Assembly: GCF_018446385.1 (NCBI RefSeq)
Contig: NC_055990.1
Location: 30,465,891-30,529,890, forward strand
Direction of reading: 5' to 3'
From: Zingiber officinale
Lineage: Eukaryota > Streptophyta > Magnoliopsida > Zingiberales > Zingiberaceae
DNA: 64,000 bases
Positions 1 to 10,830 of this stretch are shown piece after piece. The translations under genes were made by a program, and so were the position numbers. How positions within the stretch are numbered: position 1 is the stretch's first letter; each line of letters opens with the position of its first letter. A model generated the notes under the pieces. That model saw nothing but the letters and a program-made list of their open reading frames with translations. It did no database searches and was not told the origin of the DNA.

Positions 1-409
1 GACTTGGTATCTTATGCACTTATCACTAGTAGCAAAGACCCTACATCTTTTTAGGAGGCGGTACATAGCTCTGAGAAGGACAAGTGGATGGGTGCTATGG
101 CGGAGGAGATGGAGTCATTACATAAGAACTAAACGTGGGATCTAGTGGAACTTCCTGAAGGAGAAAAAACTATAGGGTGCAAGTGGATTTTCAAATACTT
201 GAGAAATACAACTAATTATGACATCATATTCAGTAGACAACCGAAAGATCCTTTAGTTGTTGGGTACAAAGATGCAGATTATGCAGGAGATTTAGATGAC
301 AGAAAGTCTACTACAGGATATGTGTTCACTGTGGCAGGAGGATCTATCTGTTAGAAATCTATGATACAATCTATTGTTGCATTGTCTACTACGGAGTCAG
401 AGTACATGG
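1..409 (+). pseudogene. Copia pol fragment: RT start fused to RNase H
   Basis: Positions 1-195 translate to the start of a Copia reverse transcriptase (motif LPEGEKTIGCKWIF) with in-frame stops, for example near 51 and 130. At about 195 the sequence jumps straight to RNase H (KYLRNTTNYDIIF, then DADYAGDLDDRKSTTGYVFT with the catalytic Asp region, then ALSTTESEYM). The whole RT core, including the catalytic YVDD box, is missing, so a deletion of more than 1 kb joined the two parts in frame. The coding stretch stops at the insertion point of a solo LTR and resumes at 1657. Confidence 0.85.
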
Positions 410-1656
410 TGTTGGATCGAGAAGCGCTAGAGGGGGGGGGGGGTGAATAGCGCTCGTGGCTATTTCGTTCGATTATCGGAAAACTATCGGAGTAATTAAA
501 ACGCAGCAGAATAAAATAAATAAACACAGAGACACAAAGGGATTTACTTCGTTCGGAGCCTAAGACGACTCCTACTCGAAGGCCCGCGATCCTTGATCGC
601 TTCCGGTGGGCAACAACTATAAGCTCGATAACAATTACAAATTACAATGAAAATATTATAACAACTTTATACCGACAACTAAGGAAAAAGAAAACAGAGC
701 TCTGGGTCGTCGGGAGGTTGTTGCAGCACTTCTGGATCGTGTCGTTAGCAGCTAGATGCAAAGCAATCGCTTGAAAGTTGATATTTGAAGTGCTGGTTGA
801 GACCCCCTTATAAAGGGTGTTCAAGGCGCCTTGAAGGCTGTTCAAGGCGCCTCCATGCTGCCGAGTCCTCCGCGTGGATCAAGCTTGAACTGGTCGAAGT
901 TCATCTGCTTAAGGCGCCTTATACCCTACCCAAAGCGACTTCCAAGGCGCCTTATACTCCCTTCAAGGCGCCTCCATGGATGCTTCGCAGCCAGGTCAGC
1001 TTTTGCACCCGAGGCGCCTCCAAGCTCCATGGAGGCGCCTCGGACACTGTTCATCCAAGGGAAAACTTCATTATTCTGTACCTGCAAGACATGTTAGTTC
1101 CAAACAATATCCTGCAACACAAAGTTAGCATAAAACAACAGCATGAATATGATAAAGAATGTTATGACAGTCTCCGGACTGTCCGGGTCTGACTTCGGAT
1201 TTCCGTCCGGAAACCCTCGACCCGACGCCTACTGTTCCCTCCACGGGGAACGCGTCCTCACCTACTCCACTCAGGAGATTTACCTGTTGCCAGTGCGATC
1301 ATCCAGATCGACTGGACTTTTGCTCAGCACTCGACGCTTCCAGACTTTCTGCTGGACATCCGCTTCCCGGCTAGTCCAGTCTTTCACCTGGTTCGCGACA
1401 CCAGGACTTTTCACCTAGGGTTACCACCCCCTAGGACTTTTGCTTGAAGCCATCGACCTGCCAAGACTTTCCGCATAGGATTACCACCCCCTATGACCTA
1501 GGGTTACCACCACCTAGGATTTTCCCTTTGCCTAACCGCAGCTAAGACTTTCCTGAAACACTCATTCAACATGTTAGATAACAACAAGACTTAACTTTGA
1601 ATCCTTTGCCATTATCAAAACTTGGGTTCGATCGTCGGATGCTTCCCGCACCAACA
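410..1656 (-). mobile_element. Sirevirus-type solo LTR (minus orientation)
   Basis: The 1247-bp segment begins TGTTGG and ends CCAACA and is flanked by the 5-bp duplication catgg (405-409 and 1657-1661), exactly as expected of an LTR integration. It interrupts the RNase H frame of the surrounding Copia element. Its reverse complement matches the 5' LTR at 46792-48123 at both ends: the first few hundred bases and the last approximately 50 bases are clearly the same family. A TATA box on the minus strand lies at about 807-814, just downstream (in LTR sense) of a block of GGCGCC palindromes at 820-1042. No internal sequence remains, so this is a recombined solo LTR. Confidence 0.92.
820..1042 (-). 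repeat. GGCGCC palindrome block of solo LTR
   Basis: About eight copies of the core GGCGCC lie in 220 bp. They include a perfect 16-bp palindrome at 820-835 (TTCAAGGCGCCTTGAA), a 12-bp one at 910-921 (TAAGGCGCCTTA), and a long inverted pair at 1009-1042 whose arms CCGAGGCGCCTCCA and TGGAGGCGCCTCGG are perfect complements. In LTR orientation the block ends just before the TATA box. Confidence 0.85.
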
Positions 1657-1972
1657 CATGGCAGCAGCTGAAGCAACAAAGGAAGCTTTATGACTTACAT
1701 GGTTGGTCAGAGAACTGGGTATTCAGCAAAGTGGAGTCAAGTTGTTATGCGATAGTCAGAGTGCTATCTATTTGGCAAAGAATCAGGTGTATCATGCAAG
1801 GACCAAGCACATTGATGTGAGGTTTCACAAGATCAGAGAGCTGATTGTTTCAGGGGAAATTTAACTTGAGAAGGTTCACACTGCAGACAATGCTGCAGAT
1901 ATGTTGACAAAGCCAGTGACCACAGAGAAGTTTAAGCATTGCTTGAACTTGATCCGTATCTCTAAATGCTAG
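1657..1972 (+). pseudogene. Copia RNase H, C-terminal part
   Basis: Continuation of the frame broken at 409. It encodes the end of a Copia RNase H: ATKEAL, stop, LTWLVRELGIQQSGVKLL, CDSQSAIYLAKNQ, HARTKHIDVRFHKIRE, then TADNAADMLTKPV. The CDSQSA Asp and the HARTKHID block are typical of the family. Two internal stop codons (near 1690 and 1863) show that it is not functional. Confidence 0.88.
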
Positions 1973-2061
1973 AGGAAGGATGCCAGACCGAGAGATCCAG
2001 GTGGAATTTTATTCAGATACTCGTGTTCTTCGAAGGGGTGAATATTCGCCAAGGTAGAGAT

Positions 2062-2455
2062 TGTTGACGGGTGACTCATATTTGGATAAAGGTCTTGGAA
2101 GAAAAATCAGAATTCTGTTATGATTTTTCATAATAGAATTCTGTTGTGGCTTTATCGGGTCTGGGGGTTTTTGCATTATTTATAGGGATCATTTTAAACC
2201 CATTGAACAACAACAACACAAGAATCATAGAATGTGATTGTCTTGTGTATAGAGAATTCTAATAAAACTTCAACCGTTTTGTGGAGTAGGTACATTGTCG
2301 AACCACGGTAACTCTTCTTCTTTCTCTTCTTCTACTTTCTCATGTTTGTTCTCCTTTTTGTGCATCTTTGTCTTGTTGCTCCGCGCGATCTCTTTCTCTC
2401 TTCCTTTTCTTCCGCTTTAGAGGTAGAGATGTGTTGTCCCCCTCTTTGCGCAACA
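2062..2455 (+). repeat. 3' LTR of the Copia element
   Basis: Starts TGTTGACGGG right after a purine-rich tract and ends GCGCAACA, a TG...CA LTR of 394 bp. It contains a TATA-like tttatag at about 2179-2185 and a pyrimidine-rich stretch near its end. Its 5' partner is outside the window. Confidence 0.7.
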
Positions 2456-2739
2456 ATAGGCCATTAAGGTTGTACCTAGGGCCCTAATTTTTATTAGGGC
2501 CTATTATTTTTAATATAGTAAATATATTTTTATGTGTTTTTTAAAGAGTATGAAAAAGAATAGGACCCAAGTGATAAAAAAATACATAATCTCATTCTCT
2601 AAAAATTGAGGTCATTATTTTTAATATATTAAATATATTTTTATAATAGGGCTCACATGATTAAAGATTTACATGATCTCAATCTCTAATCAAAGCTTCG
2701 AATTTCGTAAAAATCTCATTATGGTTCCAATGGATATAG
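2456..2739. other. AT-rich spacer, no gene seen
   Basis: Contains two loosely repeated segments built around a tattatttttaatat core (about 2504-2530 and 2612-2640) and no credible coding sequence. Confidence 0.6.
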
Positions 2740-3300
2740 TAGAGCCGTCAATTTGCGTTGGACCCGTCGGGTTGGTCCGCCCCGCTAAACAATTTAAGCA
2801 GGTTGGATTGTAATTTTATCAACCCAAGTCCGTCGCAGGCCAACCCGTCTAGGCCGACGAACCCCGTGGGTCGGCCCGCGACGGGCTTGGGTTGGCCTAC
2901 GGGTTGAGAAACATATGTAAGTTAAGTTTTATGTCAATTTTATTTATTTTTTTTTGTTATAATTTTGAAAGAAAAATAGTACTGTTCATCCAACATAAGT
3001 CTCGTTTATGTCCATTTATATTTAAAATATATGTTTATGAATACAATTGATTAATAAAACTTTTCCGAAGTAAAATATTGAAGATATAAAATACTTTTGT
3101 AATTTTTTTAAAAAAATTTGATGGGCCTGCGGGTTGGCCCGGCAAACCCGCAACTCGCAACCCGCCTTGGATTGGGTTGGGATGAAAATTTCCCAACCCA
3201 CCAAGTTGACGGGTCGACCCGCCCCGCCCCACCTCGCCAAATGGTTGATCCGTCACGGGCCGACTCGCCCCGCCACGGGTTCGCCTGTTTGATAGCTCTA
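2740..3300. mobile_element. hAT-like MITE with GC-rich inverted ends
   Basis: A 561-bp element with terminal inverted repeats: the left end begins TAGAGCCGTCAA and the right end is the complement of TAGAGCTATCAAAC. It is flanked by ggatatag (2732-2739) and ggatagag (3301-3308), an 8-bp duplication with one mismatch, which fits the hAT superfamily. The outer approximately 150 bp on each side are GC-rich and full of the words GGGTTGG, CCCGC and CGACCC, while the middle (2900-3120) is AT-rich. Open frames here come from the GC-rich arms being open on both strands and are not genes. Confidence 0.75.
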
Positions 3301-5375
3301 GGATAGAGTTATAAAGGGGCTCTTTATTTTTTTAACAAATTAAATTTAGTTTTAATCATGGATGTTATTTTATAAGATCTTATCTATTAATTTTCAATAT
3401 CTCTCAATCCTATCCTTCTCTTGGTGATGCCATCTCATTTGATAAATAAGAATATCAATTAGAAATTTTTTTGTCTTATCCATACAATATAAAATAAAAA
3501 TGCTTCTCTTGCTCGTTAAGATTGGAGAAGATAAACCACATATAACACTAACATGCTGATTTTGTTGGTGCTGCTACTAACTCCTTAATTAAATTTAAAT
3601 ATTGATACATTCATCCATATTGTGTTTGATTGAGATAGACGATTTTCTTATTTTTTAGCAATACCGAGTTAGGTATCTTTACTATTTCATTTCCTTGATA
3701 GATATTAAGTTTTAACTTTATTTAGATGTATTTATGGTCATAAATTGTTCGATTTTATCTTTGTCTCCATTCTATTATTTACAAATGTTATGGTTTAGAT
3801 GATGAAAAATATGATTTGTTTTTTATGATGAAAAATATGATTTATTTTTTCTTTTGCTCTGTGCTTAAAAAAGCTCTCATTTAATTCTTGATAAATGATA
3901 ATGACTGATTTGGTGTTGTTGTGATCCCAAGTCTGAATGAAAAAGGACGAAGGATTTTTTTTTTAAAAATAATGTCAAAGGCTTAAAAAAAAAAATTCCG
4001 CCTAGGATCTATTTAGCCGGTCTTGGTCTTGGTCTTACAACTTTTTGCATATGAGGAACAAGATATCCTTATCACATTATAGATATGAAGTTTGACATAG
4101 ATGAAGAAATACACCATTTACATTGAGTACGTTTTAGGCAATTCAGTTAGTTAGTATTAATAAAATTAAATATAAATCATGTCTGACAACTGAATATGAA
4201 TAAACAATAGTTCTAATAGATGATTGTATAAATTCAACCAAGGGTAAATAATAATTCTATTCGATGATTGTACTGAAATAATTTGTTTTCATAAACAAAA
4301 CTTGATGAAGTAGCTAAATGATATTGCTTAAGACAATTCAATAACATAAATTTCAAAAACACATATATTACTGAAAAAATAAAAAATCTTTGGAGATGAA
4401 GATGGATTCTTTGATATTATCCTAGATGAGAATACGCTAAAGTGATTCGGTTTGAGATGGCTCGAGAAGTCGTCGTTTTTTTCCCTATTTCGGACAAGCA
4501 CATGAGCTGGTGAGCGAGGGGCAAAACGAGTATGATGTAAATTCTTCGAATTAAATTTGCTCATTAAACAACTCCAGTGCTCTCTTTCTTTTACTAGCTC
4601 TCTCCATTGGGTACATGATAAGTCCAGATCACTTTGATTAATGACAAGCATCCAATTTCGAGCTAACGCAATGGGTTTGTTACCACTGCAGTAATAAGGC
4701 CGTGTCAGGATTCTGCTTTAAGATGAAAGCGGCTTCTTCGTCTTCGTCGATGATCGAAGAGGGAAGGGAGGGATACTTCTTGGCTGAAACGAAGCATATG
4801 TGAAATAAATTGACGAATTAAATTCAATAATGGCAATCTCAAACATGAATCGGATCGCAGCTGAACCAGACCAAATTAAATTATTGTCCTTTTCAAGCCA
4901 TATTGAACCGTACATATGCTGTCATTGAACAAGTGACTTAAGTCGATCTCCATTTCTCAGCAATTCGATGTAGATCCAGAGAACACTAATAATAATTTAT
5001 AATATACAGTATAATTCAAACAACTTACACTGAGAAAACAAATAAGGAGCTTAAGATTCACAATGTACCATCCAAAGCATTTATGAGAAGCAGACGCAAA
5101 TAAATAATTTACAAGTTTAAATATACAATCCAAAGTATATATTTATTCGAAGTACAATCAAAAGAGTAGCTTTAGACTAAGAGATGCGAATCTGCAAACA
5201 CCAATAAGATCTAGTGGAAATACATGCCTTTGTCAAATTATACCAATTCCAATCAAGCGACCTTCAAGTAGAAATAAAGAAATAAGTACATTTATTTGTG
5301 ATGATATTATAAAATCCACCATTAATTAGTTACTAACCTTGATCATAATTGAGAAAACAATTAGCCATGGAAACC
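3301..5375. other. AT-rich intergenic DNA, 3' side of the NLR gene
   Basis: No convincing gene on either strand. Short open frames on the minus strand (4328-4651, 4718-4915) match nothing I recognise. Part of the right side may be 3' untranslated sequence of the NLR gene, because splice-like sites lie at 5338 and 5385. Confidence 0.5.
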
Positions 5376-5486
5376 TCATTGATCCTGCCCATAAAATAAA
5401 ATAGCTGTATAAGTTTTCTTTTTCCCAACAATATTGAAAAGCATACATCAAGCTAAACTAAGAAAACAAATAATCAGAGGACTTAC
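5376..5486 (-). other. Candidate last intron and terminal exon of the NLR gene
   Basis: On the minus strand the NLR frame meets a perfect donor GTAAGT at 5486-5481, directly after codon Leu (5489-5487, phase 0). A matching acceptor (TGGGCAG) ends at 5385 and the next exon would start at 5384 and read Asp-Gln-stop (5384-5376). The alternative is unspliced read-through to the stop at 5448, which adds a hydrophobic tail of twelve residues that has no counterpart in usual NLR ends. A further donor-like site GTTAGT follows near 5338, as in a 3' UTR intron. This is inference from splice signals only. Confidence 0.45.
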
Positions 5487-8400
5487 AAGGTCGACGAAAC
5501 TTCCAAACTCATCTTTTATTTGGTATTTGTATCCGTCCTTACTTAGCAATAAGCGTGCTTCAGGATCGATGCTATGAATAATAACTTTTGGAATTTCTTC
5601 AATAGTATGCCAATTTTGCTTCCCCGTACGGCAACTATCAAGCAGGACTAAATTGCATCGCATGTACAATGTCTGCAAACTATGCAAAGTCGCATTAATT
5701 AGGCCTGATACCCATGGGGGAAGCTGTTGTATTTCTGATGGGAAAATGACTTCCAATTTCCGCAACTGCAGGATGCCAACCTTCTCCACATATTCCAAAT
5801 TTGGACAGATTTTAATTTTCAAAAACCTCGTTGGGGGAAGGAGGCTACTTTTCAGCTTTGGACAGTGGAGGAAGTAACATTGTTTCAGATTCGGAAACAA
5901 ATTGAGGTTCCTTGCATGAACATCCTCGTTAGGTTTCTCATCATCCTGTGCCTCACGCAATACCCAGGATTCCCAATTGGGCATGCTTGTGAATTTTAGA
6001 TGCTCAAGTTTTGGGAATGCAGGTGTTGTGCAACCGAGGAATTCAGGCCCAATACTCCTGATTGCTTCTCCTCCTTCAATGTGTAGGTGTTTAAGATTGG
6101 GTAGTTGGCCCAATGGAGGGAGTACCATACATGATGGAAAATTGCAAAGCCACAACGTTGTTAGGTCAGCAAATGAATCATGAGTTGACACCATCCAGGC
6201 TGGAAACTGTTGACCAGGAAAATTGTCGATCCAAAGATCTTTCAGGGTCTCTGGAGGACTGAGTTGGTTGCATATCCTCTCCCCCTCAGTGATTTGCTCC
6301 TCATTGTTTTCAATATTCATTGTCCATACAAGTTTCAATCCCCTAAGAAATGGTTTGTTTGCAAGCACAGTATGTCTGCTTCCTATCGTTCTTGCCCTTT
6401 CCAATTTATATATTGACAAATATCTTAGATTGCACAAATATTGCAACTCGTCCAAGTCACAACTTCCATCCATCTTGCTCATGGAGTCACAATGGCCAAC
6501 AAAAAAACCATCAAAAGTATTGAGATTTTTCAACTTCCCAACTCCCTTTGGTACATGGGTGAGCGGAGTACTGACAATTTGAAGGCACCTCAAATTGCTC
6601 ATCCTTGTGATGCCCTTTGGAAGTTCATGCAGTGATTCACACTCTGACAGGTTCAAAGTTTGCAGGTTTGCAAGACACTCAATGGATTCAGGAAGTTTTC
6701 TAATCTTTGTTCCACATAGATTCAAGTATTTTAAATGTAACAATTTCAAAAGAGAATCTGGAAGACTAACTATGGATGTGTCATGTAAATCTAAGACTCT
6801 GAGACGCTTTAAGCTTTCAAATACATGATCCTCAATCCGCTTGATTTGAGAGCAATTTAAGAGGTGTAGAGCTCTTAAACACTTTTGCTCTATAATCACA
6901 TTGGGAAGCAATAACACATCACCTTGATTTGAGATGGACAAACGGCGAACCTTTGTTAAAGAAGTTGTACTTGTGCATTGTGTATCATTAATGATAATCC
7001 CTTCTTCTTCCATTAGCTTTTCCCCAAAAGATCGTAAAACATCATGCATAACAAATACTCTACCATCTAAAAATCTAGAGTCAATTTGCAAAAGGTTTCT
7101 TGCAATAAGTTCCTCATAGTAGTTCTCTGCTATATCTTCCATCAAACTATTTGATTGTTCAATCACGAACCCTTCAGCCACCCACAATCGGATTATGTCC
7201 CACCGATATGATATGCTACGGTAGAAAGCACAACTAAGAAAACATTGTTTAAGGTGAGAAGGTAAATCCTCATAGCTCAAGTATAAAGCCTTCAATAGTT
7301 TATCTTCAGTCTCTTTCATAAACCATGAATCACTTTCAACAATTTTTTTCCACTCCCTCTTAGTCCTTTCCTTGTGGAATAAAACACCAGCCATCACTTT
7401 AATTGCTAGAGGAAGACCATCACATTTTTTGACAATTTCCATACCAATTTCTTTCAATTCAGAAATCATTATATCCTCCCCATCTCCAAAAACAATCTTT
7501 CTAATGAATTCCCAACCACTGTCATCGTGCATTTTCTTGACATGGTGGACAAAATCAGCTCTCATTTCTCTTGCCACATCTTCATGCCTAGTGGTAAATA
7601 TGATAGCAGTCCTACAGGAACCGTTTAAAATGGGATTTCTGATTAAATCTCCCCATGCACTTGCACTCCATATATCATCTAGCACAAGAAGCAAACTTTC
7701 TGAAAGAAGAGGAATAATTCTACCTTCAACTTCTGCTCTACTTTGAACTCCATCATCATGTCCTCCTACACCTCTTAGTATTTGTTTGAGTAGCTCAATC
7801 TGAGAGTAATCCTTGGATACATGTAACCACACTCTGTTAGGAAACTGCTTTTTCATCATTTCATCATTGAATATTTTTTGTGCTAAAGTGGTCTTGCCTA
7901 TTCCACCCATCCCAGAAATTCCAAACACACTACACTTTTTTTTGTTATGCTCTATCTCTGAAATTAAGTTTTGGGCAGCATCTATTATTTGTTTACTTAC
8001 AATATCCTCGGCCACATGTGTAGGAGAGGTAGAAGATGACATTTTTACTATGTTATCTTGGAGGCCTTCATTTCTGTGCTCTACTAATCTGGGTATAACT
8101 CTTTTTATTTCATCAAGTCTATCATTAACTCTTTTTATTTGATTCCAAATGTTTGTGCGGAACTTATAACACTGAAAGCAAGATGAAAGCAAACTGACCG
8201 AAGAGCATACTCCTGAAGGAGCAAATGGTTGAGCTTCCAAAAATCTTCCACCTTCGACCATGCAAAGATCAAGTATGTCTTCTGCATCATACATGATATC
8301 TTTTAATTCCTTTACCCAATTATTGATCACAGGATCTCTATGTCTTCTTTTTTCTGCATCTTGAATATAGGGACTGATTCTTGATAATTTTCTATGAAGC

Positions 8401-8528
8401 TTCTTAATTTCTTCTTTAACCTCTAGCACTTTGCCTATCTCTCCATCGAGAAAATCAGATAATCTGCCAAGGTATCTTTTAACAAAAAAGTCTAGGACCA
8501 CTGCCATATCTTGAGATGAATGAATCAA
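5448..8528 (-). CDS. CC-NB-LRR disease resistance protein
   Basis: An uninterrupted frame of 1026 codons encoding an intracellular immune receptor. Residues 1-150 form an Rx-type coiled-coil domain with an EDVID-like stretch (KELKDIMYDAEDILD, about 73-87). The NB-ARC domain has the P-loop GMGGIGKTT (206-214), kinase-2 LLLVLDDIW (279-287) with both Asp, RNBS-B IIFTTR (309-314), GLPL (371-374), RNBS-D CFLSCAFY (429-436) and the MHD motif (494-496) intact. From about 525 to 990 there are irregular leucine-rich repeats of the CNL type (RVLDLHDTSIVSLPDSL, KYLNLCGTKIRKLPESI and others). Known CNLs bind ADP/ATP and act as pathogen-sensing switches; the recognised effector cannot be told from sequence. 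A downstream Met at 8507 (MAVVLDFFVKRYL) is the more family-like start than the one at 8528. The C terminus may be altered by splicing at 5487. All catalytic motifs are present, so I see no reason to call it a pseudogene. Confidence 0.95.
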   Translation of the reverse strand: MIHSSQDMAVVLDFFVKRYLGRLSDFLDGEIGKVLEVKEEIKKLHRKLSRISPYIQDAEKRRHRDPVINNWVKELKDIMYDAEDILDLCMVEGGRFLEAQPFAPSGVCSSVSLLSSCFQCYKFRTNIWNQIKRVNDRLDEIKRVIPRLVEHRNEGLQDNIVKMSSSTSPTHVAEDIVSKQIIDAAQNLISEIEHNKKKCSVFGISGMGGIGKTTLAQKIFNDEMMKKQFPNRVWLHVSKDYSQIELLKQILRGVGGHDDGVQSRAEVEGRIIPLLSESLLLVLDDIWSASAWGDLIRNPILNGSCRTAIIFTTRHEDVAREMRADFVHHVKKMHDDSGWEFIRKIVFGDGEDIMISELKEIGMEIVKKCDGLPLAIKVMAGVLFHKERTKREWKKIVESDSWFMKETEDKLLKALYLSYEDLPSHLKQCFLSCAFYRSISYRWDIIRLWVAEGFVIEQSNSLMEDIAENYYEELIARNLLQIDSRFLDGRVFVMHDVLRSFGEKLMEEEGIIINDTQCTSTTSLTKVRRLSISNQGDVLLLPNVIIEQKCLRALHLLNCSQIKRIEDHVFESLKRLRVLDLHDTSIVSLPDSLLKLLHLKYLNLCGTKIRKLPESIECLANLQTLNLSECESLHELPKGITRMSNLRCLQIVSTPLTHVPKGVGKLKNLNTFDGFFVGHCDSMSKMDGSCDLDELQYLCNLRYLSIYKLERARTIGSRHTVLANKPFLRGLKLVWTMNIENNEEQITEGERICNQLSPPETLKDLWIDNFPGQQFPAWMVSTHDSFADLTTLWLCNFPSCMVLPPLGQLPNLKHLHIEGGEAIRSIGPEFLGCTTPAFPKLEHLKFTSMPNWESWVLREAQDDEKPNEDVHARNLNLFPNLKQCYFLHCPKLKSSLLPPTRFLKIKICPNLEYVEKVGILQLRKLEVIFPSEIQQLPPWVSGLINATLHSLQTLYMRCNLVLLDSCRTGKQNWHTIEEIPKVIIHSIDPEARLLLSKDGYKYQIKDEFGSFVDLVSPLIICFLSLA

Positions 8529-10667
8529 CTGCTCAAGGCCATATTAGAATTTGTACCGGAATACTTACCGCCTATGCTTGCATTCTTATCAATTTTTATT
8601 TGCCCTTATGAGAAAAAGAGAGCACCTCTATATCATAAATTAATTGTCAGGAAATAACAAAAATATTTGTTAAGATAAATTAAACATCTTAAATGACTTT
8701 TATGCAAAAGAAATATCAGAAGAAGAATTTATGGGGGGAAAATCGTATTGGATATATCTTTTTCATGAGAAAAAAATTATAAGATTATACAAAAGATGTA
8801 AAGGAAAATTTTTCAAATCTTAGAAACATCTTTGGCATTCAATAAGAGTTGGGATAGTGGCTAGCCAAACTTGCATAACAATAACTAATTAATTAAATAT
8901 TACTGACGGTATAAATGACTAACTGACTATGCAATTATACTATTTATTTTTAATTTTATAATTGCTCTAATAAATCATAATGAGCAAAAAATAACTTTTA
9001 AAGATCTATCTTTTTTAAATAAACAAAATCTCAAAAGGGCCTTAAAAAAGGATAGGGATCCTCTCCTCCAGGATTTTGATATGCTCCTCCTTAAAAATGA
9101 AAGTTTTTTCTTTCTAACTTACATGTATTTAACGGATGCATTGTAGTATATTTTAGTTAAATAAAATTATAAATTATTTTATGACATTTAAACTTATTTA
9201 AGGATATGATTAATTTTATTTTATAAATTAAAATTTTATCAATGGATTGTCAAATTATTTTTCTTTAAATTTAAATTATTTGTTTACTTTAATTGGCTAT
9301 AATTATTTATTTATTTTGTTAAAATTTTTTGAAAAATTATAAACAATTTTCCTATGAATTTATGGATGTGGCATTTTTTATATTATTAATATTTTTTAAA
9401 AATGTATTGTTTTATAAATTTAAATAAAATGTATGCTTTTATGAATATGATTTAGAAATTTTAAATAATGATTTTATCAATTATATTTGTTGAAAATTTT
9501 AATTTTTATCCAAATGTCTACATATCTTTTTTCTTATTTTTAAAATTGAAGGGCGTCTTTTGATTTTTACCTTAACTGAATTGACAAATTAAAATTTTCT
9601 ATTTTATTTGGTCATATCCAATAATTAAAATTTAATTTATGTAAGATGTATCTTTTTCATCAGAATAATTCATAGATACAATGCAAAGGATGTAAACGAT
9701 TCTTAAGTCAAACAAATCTTATTGGCTACATAAATGACTAATTGACAATGCAATTGATATAGTAGTTATGTCCGGTTCTATAATTCTCTAGTAAATCTAA
9801 AAAAATATTAAAGTCCAAGATAAATTTAGAAATTTACATTTATATTTTTTTACGAACACGATTTTTTTATTTTATAGATTTAAATCTCTTTCTTCTTCGT
9901 GAGATTCTCTAGTTGGATTATTCTATCTTATAATTTATTTTTTATTAAATTTAAATAAAAATTATAGATGTATAAACATGAGAATATAGATCAAAATTTT
10001 CTGTTTTATTTGTTTCTATCCAATAACTGTGATTTCCTTTCCCAAAGGTTCACCCCTTCTTTTCTCCTCTTTCCATTTCGATTTATAAGCTCATGTGTAG
10101 AGCTACCAAGCCGTGAAGAAGAGGGTCGACAGAATAGCTAAATGGTATTGAATTTGCTCTCATATTCTTCCAGAATTAAAAGAAAAAGAAGTTTGCATAT
10201 GATCCCTACTTTTCTAGCAAAGCTATTTGCCTTCGTTATCTGCCAATGCCCAAGTTTATGCATACCAGATATTGAACTGATCGGGCATATATATATATAC
10301 GAGAAATAAGTGAAAGTTCAGTAAAAGGAAGAGGAAGTTAACATACCTTACTGCTTGAAGTTTGTAGCATAGAGCTGCTGCATCATCTTCTAATGTTGAT
10401 TGATATATATATATATATATATATATTAGAGATGTGCTTAAAAGTATGTTTTTGGTTCAGCATCATTCTGAGCTTTCTTGGTGGGAGACTGCTGTAAAAA
10501 GAGGTCAGTCGTCCACTGATGTAGAATCAGATTCGATCGGATATAGATGGTAACAGATTCCAGCTCATAATACAAAATTTGAGGCATTTATTCCAAATCT
10601 ACCGAAAGAGAAAAAAAAAAACTTGTGTCCTCAGAACCATAAACGTTTAAGAAATTACAAAAACTAA
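8529..10667. other. AT-rich 5' flank of the NLR gene
   Basis: No coding sequence on either strand. This is the upstream side of the minus-strand NLR gene. On the minus strand a donor-like site (gcagtaag followed by GTATGT, near 10355) and an acceptor-like end (TTGAGCAG, near 8532) would allow a 5' UTR intron of about 1.8 kb, but nothing else supports it. Confidence 0.5.
10403..10426. repeat. (AT)12 microsatellite
   Basis: Twelve uninterrupted AT units upstream of the NLR gene; a shorter AT run lies at about 10288-10300. Confidence 0.95.
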
Positions 10668-10812
10668 CACTACCAAAAAAAAAAAAACAAGTATCAATTT
10701 TACGATAATTTTTTTTTTTAAAAAAAAATCATTGTAAAGTTAATTTATGACAAAATCTGTAATGAAAAATTTTTCATCGCAATTAAGCTGTTGTCAAATT
10801 CTACGACAAAAT
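10668..10812. mobile_element. Possible CACTA-type end interrupted by the next element
   Basis: Sequence starts CACTACC and runs into subterminal-like repeats of the type cgacaaaa and tcatcgcaa. The same kind of sequence (ttgcaacaa, tcgcaaaatt) resumes at 18149-18260 on the far side of the inserted TR-GAG element, so a small TIR element was probably the target. I could not find a matching TGGTAGTG right end. Confidence 0.35.
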
Positions 10813-10830
10813 TGTTGGTGCAATATCCCT

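Larger units (their letters stand above)
1..2455 (+). mobile_element. Ty1/copia retrotransposon, 3' part, decayed
   Basis: The left edge of the window lies inside a Copia element whose 5' end is outside. What remains is a fused RT/RNase H stretch (1-409), a foreign solo LTR (410-1656), the rest of RNase H (1657-1972) and a 394-bp 3' LTR (2062-2455). The reading frame carries several stop codons, so the element is dead. The short LTR and the RNase H sequence suggest a Tork/TNT1-type or Ivana-type Copia lineage, which is an inference from memory of the family. The five bases after the LTR (2456-2460, atagg) are the expected target-site duplication, to be matched outside the window. Confidence 0.85.

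Noticed and set aside
785..1418. Open frames of 88-135 codons
   Set aside because: They lie in the solo LTR, on the strand opposite to its transcription, and are built from the GGCGCC words.
4328..4915. Two minus-strand frames of 107 and 65 codons downstream of the NLR gene
   Set aside because: No recognisable domain, ordinary AT-rich composition and no splice or start context; length is compatible with chance.
8532..8566. Splice donor GTAAGT and acceptor TTGAGCAG just upstream of the NLR start
   Set aside because: They are only about 35 nt apart, too short for a plant intron; each could serve a longer intron, but nothing shows it.
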